This document shows positions 26,549 to 34,368 of a stretch of 45,749 nt of DNA, in pieces. The number at the start of each line of letters is the position of its first letter. Positions within the stretch are counted from its first letter, which is position 1. Source of the stretch: WACF01 sp040880205 (lineage in GTDB: Bacteria; Pseudomonadota; Gammaproteobacteria; Pseudomonadales; Cellvibrionaceae); contig JBBDIU010000021.1 of the NCBI GenBank assembly GCA_040880205.1, forward strand, positions 1 to 45,749, read 5' to 3'. The position numbers were made by a program, and so were the translations under genes. Under the pieces are notes generated by a model. The model was given only the letters and a program-made list of their open reading frames with translations. It did no database searches and was not told the DNA's origin.

Positions 26549-28671
26549 GTACTAGCGGGCGTTCACCACGGCAGGAGGCAGGACAGAAGCTGGAAGCGAC
26601 CGATCCCGGATTGACCGCTGGACCCCGGCACGGTGAGCCGATCGAGCCCAGCGCTTTCGAGCCGCTCAAACAACCACTGAAAGCGCGCGGTCGCCGGCCG
26701 CGTCCAGTGCATTTTCTGCTAGGCGGCAGCTTCTTGGTGTTGGCGCTGCTGATCGCATTCCTGTTCAGTGCCAAGTCGGTTTTTATTCAGGTAGAGCCGC
26801 CGGAAACGGAGCTGGCCATTGATGGCGGCTTCCATCTGCCACTCGGCCAGGGCTATCTGATGTTGACCGGCGATTATCAACTGAATTTAGCGGCTCCCGG
26901 CTATTACCCGGCCCAGCGAACCATCACGGTGGACCAGGCACAAAACCAGAACTTTCGCTTCTCGCTCGACAAGTTACCCGGTCGCCTTTCGGTGACGGCG
27001 AACATGGAGGAACCAGGCCAAGTATGGATCGACGGCGTGGAGCGCGGCACCCTCGATGAGACAATCAGTGATATCGCCCCCGGCGAACACGACCTGCGAA
27101 TTGTTACCGAACGCTACCAACCATTCACCAGAACGATCACCATTGCAGGCCTGGACCGGCATCAGACACTGGCGGTGGAACTCGAACCCGCCTGGGCGGA
27201 GGTCAAATTCGCCACCACGCCTCCCGGAGCGCAACTCATGGTCGACGAGCAGGTGATCGGCACGACCCCCGTGACCGCCGAAATACTGGCCGGGGAACGA
27301 ACGGTCTCGCTGAAACTGGGCGGCTATAAAGCCTGGCAAGACCTGCTGCGGGTGGATGCCGGTCAAGTCATTGACGTGCCCATGATCGAACTGGAAAAAG
27401 CTGACGGTCTGGTTCTGGTGCAATCCCGGCCAGCCCAGGCCAGCATTACCGTGGACGGCGACTACCAAGGCCTAACCCCCCGAGAGGTGGCGCTACCACC
27501 AGGGAAAAGCTATCAAATTACCTTGTTCAAGGACGGCTTCAAGCCCGCCCAGCGAAAGGTAGCCGTGGAAAGCGGCAGGGAGCAATCGATCAGTGTGGAT
27601 CTGGAAGCCAACCTCGGGCAGATCAAGGTCACTAGCGCCCCCGGCGACGCGCTTCTGTACGTGAATGGACGCCTCATGGGGCGGGCCAATCAAACCCTGA
27701 CCCTGCCCGCCCATCAAGCCACCATCGAAGTCAGGAAAGAGGGCTATGCCAACTTTCAGACCACCGTGCTGCCACGCCCGAGCCTTGACCAGTCCATCGA
27801 TATAAGGCTGAAAACGCTGGAAGAAGCCAAATGGGAAAACATCGAGTCGACAATTACCAGCAAGGCCGGCCAAAAGTTAAAGCTGTTCAAGCCCGAGGCC
27901 ACCTTCACCATGGGCAGTTCACGCCGCGAGCAAGGACGCCGCGCCAACGAATCGTTGCGCGACGTGGCACTGAGCCGGCCGTTTTATCTTGGCACTCACG
28001 AGGTTACCAACCGCCAGTTTCGCCAATTTGACGAGCAGCATTCATCCAGCCATGCAAAGGGCGAGAGCCTCGATAGCGAGGACTATCCGGTGGTCAACGT
28101 CAGCTGGCAACGTGCTGCCTTGTATTGTAACTGGTTGTCGGAACAGGAAGGTCTGCCGCTCTTCTATGAGCTGGAGGAAGGCGTGGTAAGCGGGGTCAAT
28201 CCACAGGCCACCGGTTATCGTCTGCCCACGGAAGCTGAATGGGCTTGGGCCGCGCGCTATCAGGATGGCGAAATGCTGAAATACGCCTGGGGTCCCGAAC
28301 TTCAGCCCAGCGCAAATTCGGCCAACTTTGCCGATCGTAGCGCGGCACAACTGGTGGGCTACGTTCAGCCCGGCTATGACGACGGCTACCCTGCTTCCGC
28401 GCCAGTGGGCAGCTTCCCGGCCAATGCCAAAGGTCTGTATGATCTGGATGGGAATGTGGCCGAATGGGTTAACGATTACTACGAAATCGCCGTGAGCCTA
28501 TCGCAAACAGCGGAGCAGGACCCCCTTGGGCCTGCCACTGGCTCTTATCGCGTCATTCGCGGTTCCAGCTGGGCTCATGGCAGCGTGACGGAGTTGCGCC
28601 TGTCGTTTCGCGACTACGGCGAAGAAGCGCGCAACTACGTGGGTTTTCGCGTGGCTCGCTTTGTCGAGTAG
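26545..28671 (+). CDS. Membrane-anchored PEGA-repeat protein with SUMF1/FGE-like domain
   Basis: 708-residue protein starting at the ATG that overlaps the previous stop (ATGA). One membrane segment lies at about 56-76, followed by four or more PEGA repeats (about 80-430; TTPPGAQLMVDEQVIGTTPV, SRPAQASITVDGDYQGLTPR, SAPGDALLYVNGRLMGRANQ). A formylglycine-generating-enzyme-like domain (about 450-705) has FTMGSS, LGTHEVTNRQFRQF, PVVNVSWQRAALYCNWLS, YRLPTEAEWAWAAR, GLYDLDGNVAEWV and GFRVAR. In catalytic FGEs a Cys pair follows the GSS/GSY turn; here the segment reads RGSSWAHGSVTELRLS with no Cys. It is therefore probably a binding module, not an oxidase. It extends into the periplasm. Confidence 0.88.
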   Translation: MSTSGRSPRQEAGQKLEATDPGLTAGPRHGEPIEPSAFEPLKQPLKARGRRPRPVHFLLGGSFLVLALLIAFLFSAKSVFIQVEPPETELAIDGGFHLPLGQGYLMLTGDYQLNLAAPGYYPAQRTITVDQAQNQNFRFSLDKLPGRLSVTANMEEPGQVWIDGVERGTLDETISDIAPGEHDLRIVTERYQPFTRTITIAGLDRHQTLAVELEPAWAEVKFATTPPGAQLMVDEQVIGTTPVTAEILAGERTVSLKLGGYKAWQDLLRVDAGQVIDVPMIELEKADGLVLVQSRPAQASITVDGDYQGLTPREVALPPGKSYQITLFKDGFKPAQRKVAVESGREQSISVDLEANLGQIKVTSAPGDALLYVNGRLMGRANQTLTLPAHQATIEVRKEGYANFQTTVLPRPSLDQSIDIRLKTLEEAKWENIESTITSKAGQKLKLFKPEATFTMGSSRREQGRRANESLRDVALSRPFYLGTHEVTNRQFRQFDEQHSSSHAKGESLDSEDYPVVNVSWQRAALYCNWLSEQEGLPLFYELEEGVVSGVNPQATGYRLPTEAEWAWAARYQDGEMLKYAWGPELQPSANSANFADRSAAQLVGYVQPGYDDGYPASAPVGSFPANAKGLYDLDGNVAEWVNDYYEIAVSLSQTAEQDPLGPATGSYRVIRGSSWAHGSVTELRLSFRDYGEEARNYVGFRVARFVE

Positions 28672-28749
28672 ATTGTTGGGTAGATCGCTGAGTAGATCGA
28701 TGCCGCCCTAAGGCCAAGTTATTAACCCGGCAATCAAGATTGCCGCACC

Positions 28750-28874
28750 GTACAGGGACGTACCGCCGCTGGCCATAGGCCAGCGCAAGCCCTTGAAATA
28801 TCAGCGAGTTTGCGTACTTGCGCCAATATTTCAAGGGCGGCAATCAAATAGATCAGGGACGATCTATTTGATTG
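28750..28874. repeat. Cluster of four palindromic hairpins
   Basis: In the gap after the PEGA/SUMF1 gene are, in order: GTAC-AGGGAC-GTAC (28750-28763); CGCTGGCC-ATA-GGCCAGCG (28767-28785); a 13 bp stem GCCCTTGAAATAT (28789-28801) with its complement at 28826-28838; and a 14 bp stem at 28841-28854 and 28861-28874 around the loop AGGGAC. The loop AGGGAC/T recurs at 14430-14435. There is no U-tract, so these look like dispersed palindromes or RNA-processing sites rather than simple terminators. Confidence 0.75.
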
Positions 28875-28915
28875 TCAGGTTAATAGTATCGCTGTCGAAA
28901 GTTTTCGAGAACCTT

Positions 28916-29242
28916 ATGAAAAAACGAATCGCGTTCGTTATCGGCTGCCTTACGGCAAGCCTGCCGCTGGTGGCCATACTCCCGGCTCAGCATGTCCTTG
29001 CCCAAAACATTCTTGCCCAGAACAACGCGACGCAAAATGAACAGCAAGCCGACACCGAGCAGGTTCAGGGCGACACTGAACAAGATGGCAACACAACCGA
29101 TCAGAACAATGACCGGAGTAATGACCAGAGTAATAACCAGAACGACGATGATAACGGCTCGGCTGAACGAAGCACCGATGGCTTCATTCCATCGGAACAA
29201 ATCTCCGACGATCTGTCGGTCTCGTTTCCAGTGGACATTTAA
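28916..29242 (+). CDS. Small secreted Asn/Gln/Asp-rich protein
   Basis: 108-residue exported protein. The ATG at 28916 (MKKRIAFVIGC) begins a clean signal peptide with probable cleavage after HVLA (about residue 29); the frame is open further upstream but lacks a sensible start. The mature part is very hydrophilic and low-complexity (many N, Q, D, T), then a short ordered-looking tail (DGFIPSEQISDDLSVSFPVDI). No family recognised. It sits 21 bp before the ExbB-like gene, so it is likely a periplasmic partner of the cluster. Confidence 0.7.
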   Translation: MKKRIAFVIGCLTASLPLVAILPAQHVLAQNILAQNNATQNEQQADTEQVQGDTEQDGNTTDQNNDRSNDQSNNQNDDDNGSAERSTDGFIPSEQISDDLSVSFPVDI

Positions 29243-29263
29243 CCCGGGGCAGCCTTAAATAAA

Positions 29264-30079
29264 ATGAAAAAAACCACTCACTTTGAATTTTTATACCAGG
29301 TGTTCGCGCTCATCCTGTCATTCATTATTGTCCATACCATTTACGTCGCAATGATTCGCCCCAATGCGGACGCCATTTTACAGGAACAGCTTGACCGCCA
29401 GGAGGCGGGGGAGGTTTATGTGGTGCAACGCTCCTGGTACGTGGTCATGAAGGACTACGAACAGGAAGCCTGCTTCGTTTTGTTTTTTTGGGCGATGGCA
29501 ATCATGGGTTTCAAGGCCAAACGGGCCCTGGATGAACGCAATATGTTCCAACAACCGGCGCTGGAACTGGCCGAGGGTACCAGTATTTTGCCGGAGGACG
29601 CGCGCGAATTATCACGCCCCATTCAGGCCCTGCCCGATTCGCAACGCAGTCTGTTGGTGCCCCGAACACTATTAACCGCCCTGCAGCGCTTTGGCTCCAC
29701 GCGCAACATTGCGGATGTGTCGCACTCGGTTAAGGAAGTGTGCGACACGGAATCGGAACGGCTCGACAGCGAATTGGCCATGATCCGCTACATTGCATGG
29801 GCGATTCCTTCAATTGGTTTCATCGGCACGGTGCGCGGTATCGGCGAGGCACTGGGTCAGGCTCACCGCGCCGTGGAAGGCGACATTGCCGGTGTTACCG
29901 TGAGTCTCGGTGTTGCCTTCAACTCTACGTTTATCGCGCTGGTGATCAGTATTGTCATCATGTTTTTTACTCACCAGTTACAACTACTGCAAGAGCGCAC
30001 GGTATTGGACACTCAGAACTACCTCGACAGCCGGCTGGTAAGTCATCTGCGAGTACGCGAGCCAGCCAGGGTGGCCTAA
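29264..30079 (+). CDS. MotA/TolQ/ExbB-type proton channel subunit
   Basis: 271-residue inner-membrane protein. Membrane segments lie at about 9-30, 67-85, 172-192 and 208-234. The last two carry the family pattern: WAIPSIGFIGTVRGIGEALGQ, then VTVSLGVAFNSTFIALVISI. The GxxGTVxG turn and the small/Thr residues line the ion path in ExbB and TolQ. The large loop (about 90-170) is cytoplasmic. In ExbB-ExbD, TolQ-TolR and MotA-MotB such subunits form a pentamer around a dimer carrying a membrane Asp. Here the downstream vWA proteins are the obvious partners. Confidence 0.88.
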   Translation: MKKTTHFEFLYQVFALILSFIIVHTIYVAMIRPNADAILQEQLDRQEAGEVYVVQRSWYVVMKDYEQEACFVLFFWAMAIMGFKAKRALDERNMFQQPALELAEGTSILPEDARELSRPIQALPDSQRSLLVPRTLLTALQRFGSTRNIADVSHSVKEVCDTESERLDSELAMIRYIAWAIPSIGFIGTVRGIGEALGQAHRAVEGDIAGVTVSLGVAFNSTFIALVISIVIMFFTHQLQLLQERTVLDTQNYLDSRLVSHLRVREPARVA

Positions 30080-30112
30080 CCGGGCCCACAAGACTGAATA
30101 CGAGAGCACGCG

Positions 30113-31459
30113 ATGACCACAGGTATTATCGAACTCAACGACGCCGGGATTCGCGTCAATGCCGGTGGCGATTGGCAACTGTGCGCCGAAAGCCCCGGCG
30201 TGGCCGTTGTTAACAAGCAAGAACTATTGCTCGGTGAGGATGCGCTGCGTCAATCGCGCCTGCAACCCGTGCATACCAACAGCTTGTTTTGGCACCGCCT
30301 GAGTACCGAGCCATTGTCCCTGCCAAACAGTCGCTACCGACACCACGCGGATCTCGCCTACAGCCATTTGCTTTCCCTGCATCAACAGATTGCCAACTGC
30401 ACGGAAATTATCTTTGCACTGCCCGGCAGCTTTACCCGCCAGCAAATGTCGCTGTTGCTTGGCATTGTCAGTCAGTGTCCCTTTGACGCGGTGGGACTGG
30501 TCGATAGCGCCGTGGCGGCCTGTGCACCCCACGCTCGCGGTCCTTCGCTCATACATGTGGACCTGCAACTTCACCAGTGCGTGTTCACGTCCATACAGGC
30601 GGACAGCCAGGTGCAACGCACGCAAGTGGATGTGCTGCCCTACTGCGGGCTACTGGCTTTGCGCGAACAGTGGGCCAAGGTCATTGCCGATCAGTTTATT
30701 GACCAATGCCGTTTCGATCCCTTGCATAGCGCGGTTGCCGAACAATCGCTTTACGATCAGTTGCCGGAATGGTTACGCCAATATCACGACAACGCGGAAC
30801 TATTTTTGGAAATTGGCGGCAAAAGTATCAAGCTGCCTCGTGAACTGATGGCGAGCGCGGTGCAGCCGGTCTATCAGCGGATCGTCGAAAAGCTGACACA
30901 ATTCACTGCCGTGCCAGACCAAATATTGCTGGGCGACCGGCTGGCGGCCCAGCCAGGTCTCGTTGATCTTTTCACCGCGAGCTTGGATCAGAAAGTACAA
31001 CCTTTGCCGGCCTCCGCGGTGGTGAAAGGCGTCCAGGCTAACATCGAGATGATCAGGACCGACGCCGATCAGCTTGGCTTTGTCCAGACGCTGCCCAAGG
31101 TTGGTAGTGAGATGTCGGTTCCCGAAACAACGTCAGGCAGCCAAGCCAAAAAGGACATATCGACTGCAGCGACCCATCTACTAGTGGGCGACAAAGCCTA
31201 CCCGTTCGGCGCTACAACTTTGTATGTGAATTTGGACACTCAGCACGTCACCACCGATCCGACTGCCGACAACATCCATTGCGGTATTCGCAAGCAAGGC
31301 GACGGCATTGCCCTGCTTCCCCACAACGGCGCCAAGCTCAGGATGAACGAGCAACCGGTGAACGACAATTGTTTGCTGAGTCGAGGTGACAGAGTTGGCC
31401 TGGACAGCACCCCCCAAGTGCTGACTCTGATCAAGGTAATCGAAGGCAATGGCTCGTAA
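30113..31459 (+). CDS. Hsp70/actin-fold protein with FHA-like C-terminal segment
   Basis: 448-residue cytoplasmic protein. The start (TGIIELNDAGIRVNAGG) and the following SPGVAVV...LLLGEDALRQSR match the first subdomain of Hsp70/YegD-like proteins. However, the phosphate-1 Asp and Gly-Thr are altered. Phosphate-2 is degenerate (LIHVDLQLHQCVFTSI) and the adenosine motif reads DQILLGDRLAAQPGLVDLF. It may be a pseudo-ATPase. The last 95 residues (LRMNEQPVNDNCLLSRGDRVGLDS) resemble the second half of an FHA domain without its phosphothreonine-binding residues. The stop lies inside the next gene (11 bp overlap), linking it to vWA1. Confidence 0.62.
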   Translation: MTTGIIELNDAGIRVNAGGDWQLCAESPGVAVVNKQELLLGEDALRQSRLQPVHTNSLFWHRLSTEPLSLPNSRYRHHADLAYSHLLSLHQQIANCTEIIFALPGSFTRQQMSLLLGIVSQCPFDAVGLVDSAVAACAPHARGPSLIHVDLQLHQCVFTSIQADSQVQRTQVDVLPYCGLLALREQWAKVIADQFIDQCRFDPLHSAVAEQSLYDQLPEWLRQYHDNAELFLEIGGKSIKLPRELMASAVQPVYQRIVEKLTQFTAVPDQILLGDRLAAQPGLVDLFTASLDQKVQPLPASAVVKGVQANIEMIRTDADQLGFVQTLPKVGSEMSVPETTSGSQAKKDISTAATHLLVGDKAYPFGATTLYVNLDTQHVTTDPTADNIHCGIRKQGDGIALLPHNGAKLRMNEQPVNDNCLLSRGDRVGLDSTPQVLTLIKVIEGNGS

Positions 31460-32528
31460 GCACCGATTTGCCACCTTCAGTTTGTCTTTTTTGGACATCA
31501 TGTCCTGCGGTTTTGGCGCGGTCGTTTTAATTTTTCTTATCATCAAGCACGAAGTTGATACCAAGGTGGACATCGAAAATCAGGATCTGCTGGCGGAAGT
31601 CAGCATGTTGGAAGAGGACATCCGCGACCAACAAAACCAGCTGGTACGCGCAAAAAACACAGTATCCCGACTCGACCAGGAACTGGTGGAAGCGCAAGGC
31701 CTGGCGCGACGAATTAACGACAACTTGCGCGCGGTACAAAACCGAATTGTCCAATTGGATGACAGTGACGAAGACCAGCAAATACGCTCCTTGGAGGAAA
31801 GACTACAGGCAGCGCGCCAGGAGCGCGAGCGGCTGGAGCAACAGCTGGCCGAACAAGGTAGCGACGTACGCCGGTTTATTGGTCAAGGCCAACGCCAATA
31901 CCTAACCGGTTTGAAATTGGGCGGCGCGAGGATTTTGATCCTGGTGGATGCCTCCACCAGCATGCTGGACGAAACCCTGGTAAACGTAATTCGCCGGCGC
32001 AACATGCCAGATGATGTAAAGCGCTCTGCCAGGAAATGGCTGAAGACCGTGGAAACGGTGCAGTGGCTAACCGCGCAACTGCCCGAGGCAAGCAGCTATC
32101 AGCTCTATACTTTCAACACCGGTTATCAATCCATGGTGGAAGGCAGTGAAGGGCGCTGGCTGAACATCGGCGACGGTGCCACCCTGGAAGAATCAATTCT
32201 CAATTTGCAAAAAGCCGTGCCCGATGGTGGCACCAGCCTCGCAAACGTGCTGGCCAGCATTGCCGATTTTCCACAACCGCCGGACAACGTTTACCTGATA
32301 ACCGACGGCCTGCCCACCCAAGGTCGCGAGCCACCGAAGCGCGGCACGGTTACCGGCAGCGAACGGGAAAAGCTGTTTAGCCAGGCGGTTGAGCTTTTAC
32401 CCTACGGTATTCCGATCAACGTGATACTGATGCCCATGGAAGGTGACCCCATGGCCGCGGCCGCCTTTTGGACATTGGCACAAATCAGCGGTGGCTCTTT
32501 TCTCACGCCGTCGGAGGATTGGCCATGA
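31449..32528 (+). CDS. Membrane-anchored coiled-coil vWA protein 1
   Basis: 359-residue protein. One membrane segment near the N-terminus (about 14-33) reads FLDIMSCGFGAVVLIFLII and contains an Asp at its start, as in TolR/ExbD. A heptad-patterned coiled coil spans about 45-140, then a von Willebrand A domain (about 155-350). The vWA MIDAS shows D167-A-S-T-S, a Thr in GGTSLANVL and Asp in ITDGLPTQG, so metal binding is likely intact. The topology puts the vWA domain in the periplasm. AAGG precedes the ATG. It overlaps the Hsp70-like gene upstream and vWA2 downstream. Confidence 0.85.
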   Translation: MARKHRFATFSLSFLDIMSCGFGAVVLIFLIIKHEVDTKVDIENQDLLAEVSMLEEDIRDQQNQLVRAKNTVSRLDQELVEAQGLARRINDNLRAVQNRIVQLDDSDEDQQIRSLEERLQAARQERERLEQQLAEQGSDVRRFIGQGQRQYLTGLKLGGARILILVDASTSMLDETLVNVIRRRNMPDDVKRSARKWLKTVETVQWLTAQLPEASSYQLYTFNTGYQSMVEGSEGRWLNIGDGATLEESILNLQKAVPDGGTSLANVLASIADFPQPPDNVYLITDGLPTQGREPPKRGTVTGSEREKLFSQAVELLPYGIPINVILMPMEGDPMAAAAFWTLAQISGGSFLTPSEDWP

Positions 32529-33535
32529 GGCGCTCTCGTCGCGACAACGGGGAACTTAACATTTCCTTCCTGGATGTTATCTGCTGCGGCTTTGGTGCCA
32601 TTGTTCTGCTACTTATTATTGCCAAAACCGTCGAGCCCCTGGTGCTGGAATCCTTCGCCATTAACTTGGACGGCCAAGTGGAACGACTGCAGAAGCAACT
32701 GTTCGAAATCCGTGGGAAAACCTCGGTGTTTAACCGGGACATGAATGCCAAGCAGGAACAACTGTCGCGTGAACGGGAGCGAATTGCCATTCTTAGAACA
32801 GAACTGGCGGAATTGGAAGCGCGCCACGCCAAGGTCGCTCAAGACACCAGCGCCGACACAAACTACCAGGGCGAGTTGGAACTTGCCTTGCAGTCGCTTA
32901 CCGAGGAAATGCAGCGCCTGTTGGCTGACAGCGAACAGCGCAACGATTTAATCGGCGGCATTCCGGTGGATAGCGAATACATTATTTTCGTTATCGACAC
33001 CTCGGGCAGTATGTTTGAAAACGCCTGGCCCCGGGTTATTCAGGAAATGGTCAACATTTTGAGTATCTACCCGGAAGTAAAAGGCATACAGATCGTCAAC
33101 GATATGGGCGAATACATGTTTCCCTCTTTCCGCAACCGCTGGATTCCAGATACCGAGGGGCGGCGCGATGCCATTGTGCAACGGCTGCGCAACTGGAATG
33201 CCTTTAGCAACTCCAGTCCCGTGGAAGGGATCCAAATGGCTATTCGCACGTTTTACGAACCAGGTAAGAAGATCAGCATCTATGTGTTCGGCGACGATTT
33301 GCTGCCAAATGCGTCGATAACGGAAGTCGCCAATACCATTGACCGGCTCAATCGCCGGGGCTTGAGCGAGGAACGTCTGGTGCGCATCCACGCGGTGGGC
33401 TTTCCCGTGCTGTTCCAACTGGCGGCACCGCACCAGCAACATTCGGCGAGGCGCTTTGCAGCACTGATGCGGGAGGTTACGGGCCGCAACGGCGGCACCT
33501 TTGTCGGACTCAATGATTATCGTCCCGAGGAATGA
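32525..33535 (+). CDS. Membrane-anchored coiled-coil vWA protein 2
   Basis: 336-residue paralogue of vWA1. The start is the ATG overlapping the vWA1 stop (ATGA). The membrane segment ISFLDVICCGFGAIVLLLII (about 13-32) shares the FLD-x-x-x-CGFGA-x-VL pattern with vWA1. A coiled coil (about 40-110) is followed by a vWA domain with MIDAS D158-T-S-G-S and a later IYVFGDDLLPNA strand. The C-terminal part contains FPVLFQLAAPHQQHSARRFA and ends in TGRNGGTFVGLNDY, typical of vWA helix/strand ends. The two vWA proteins may form a heterodimer in the ExbD position of the channel. Confidence 0.85.
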   Translation: MRRSRRDNGELNISFLDVICCGFGAIVLLLIIAKTVEPLVLESFAINLDGQVERLQKQLFEIRGKTSVFNRDMNAKQEQLSRERERIAILRTELAELEARHAKVAQDTSADTNYQGELELALQSLTEEMQRLLADSEQRNDLIGGIPVDSEYIIFVIDTSGSMFENAWPRVIQEMVNILSIYPEVKGIQIVNDMGEYMFPSFRNRWIPDTEGRRDAIVQRLRNWNAFSNSSPVEGIQMAIRTFYEPGKKISIYVFGDDLLPNASITEVANTIDRLNRRGLSEERLVRIHAVGFPVLFQLAAPHQQHSARRFAALMREVTGRNGGTFVGLNDYRPEE

Positions 33536-34251
33536 TTCGTGGCCCCACCCTTGAAAATGGAACCCAAGCAATGGATGTCACCCTGAAAAACGACGTCACT
33601 CTGAACAACAATGCCACCTTGAAAAACAGTGGTTCAGTTCGCGCGGCGTTTGGACGGTTGATTGCCGGGTTAGTAGTACTCGTTCTGCTGAGCGGCTGCA
33701 CCCATACACTGATTGTCGATGGGAGTTTCCCTTCGCCGCTGGTCAGCAAATTGCCACACACCTTGGGTGTGCATTACCCAGAGGAATTTACCAAGTATCG
33801 CTATGTTGAGAAGAGCAAGGATCGAGCCAAATGGATCATCGACATGGGCGAAGCCCAAACGGATCTTTTCGAGGCGGTGCTGCCGGGTGTGTTCACCACC
33901 GTGACCCGAGTGGATGAACTACCCGCGGACGACCCGGACGCGACGCCACCGGCGGTGGATCTGGTCATCATGCCCACGGTGGAGGAATTTCAATACACGC
34001 TGCCGAGCGAGACCAAAATCAAGGTCTACGAAATCTGGTTGAAATACAATGTGCAAGTTTATGACCCGAATGGCAGTCTGATTGCCGACTGGATCCTGAC
34101 CGCCTACGGCAAGACGCCCACCGGCTTCATGCAGTCCGACGAAGTGGCACTTAATCAGGCGGTCGTTGTCGCATTAAGGGATGCGGGGGCCAATTTGTCG
34201 CTGAATTTTACCAACATACCCGAAGTACGGGCTTGGCTCGCGCAACGTTGA
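33532..34251 (+). CDS. Lipoprotein of unknown function
   Basis: 239-residue lipoprotein overlapping the vWA2 stop (ATGA). A long, Asn/Thr-rich n-region (about 40 residues) precedes the hydrophobic core and lipobox LLSGC; an internal ATG at 33571 would shorten it. The mature part has alternating strands (AVDLVIMPTVEEFQYTLPSE, IKVYEIWLKYNVQVYD, LIADWILTAYGKTPTGFMQS) and a final helix. This pattern recalls LptE/GNA1162-like outer-membrane lipoproteins, but I cannot assign a family. Tight coupling to vWA2 suggests it is the outer-membrane partner of the vWA pair. Confidence 0.75.
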   Translation: MIRGPTLENGTQAMDVTLKNDVTLNNNATLKNSGSVRAAFGRLIAGLVVLVLLSGCTHTLIVDGSFPSPLVSKLPHTLGVHYPEEFTKYRYVEKSKDRAKWIIDMGEAQTDLFEAVLPGVFTTVTRVDELPADDPDATPPAVDLVIMPTVEEFQYTLPSETKIKVYEIWLKYNVQVYDPNGSLIADWILTAYGKTPTGFMQSDEVALNQAVVVALRDAGANLSLNFTNIPEVRAWLAQR

Positions 34252-34309
34252 CGCGCTATATTGAGTACAAGGATTGTCGGATTTTGCTGCATATCACAGA
34301 TGGAATATT

Positions 34310-34357
34310 GCACCTCAACATAGCACCTCGACATAGCACCTCAACACAGCACCTCAG
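34310..34357 (+). repeat. 13 bp tandem repeat (GCACCTCAACATA) in a leader
   Basis: About 3.7 copies of GCACCTCRACAYA with one or two changes each, ending 11 bp before the start of the next lipoprotein gene. It occupies the 117 bp gap between two lipoprotein genes, adjacent to the GGGGGG ribosome-binding stretch, so copy-number change could affect translation or transcription. Confidence 0.8.
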
Positions 34358-34368
34358 CGGGGGGCACC

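Noticed and set aside
26545..28671. Active formylglycine-generating enzyme for a sulfatase
   Set aside because: The catalytic Cys pair is missing at the expected place and no sulfatase gene is nearby.
29264..33535. Zorya-type anti-phage system
   Set aside because: The channel subunit plus membrane-anchored partner recalls ZorA/ZorB, but there is no OmpA-like domain in the partners and no ZorC, ZorD or ZorE gene. Periplasmic scaffolds and lipoproteins point to the envelope instead.
29264..33535. Ordinary Tol-Pal or TonB-ExbB-ExbD locus
   Set aside because: No tolR/exbD of normal size, tolA, tolB, pal or TonB-dependent receptor gene; the partners carry coiled coils and vWA domains.
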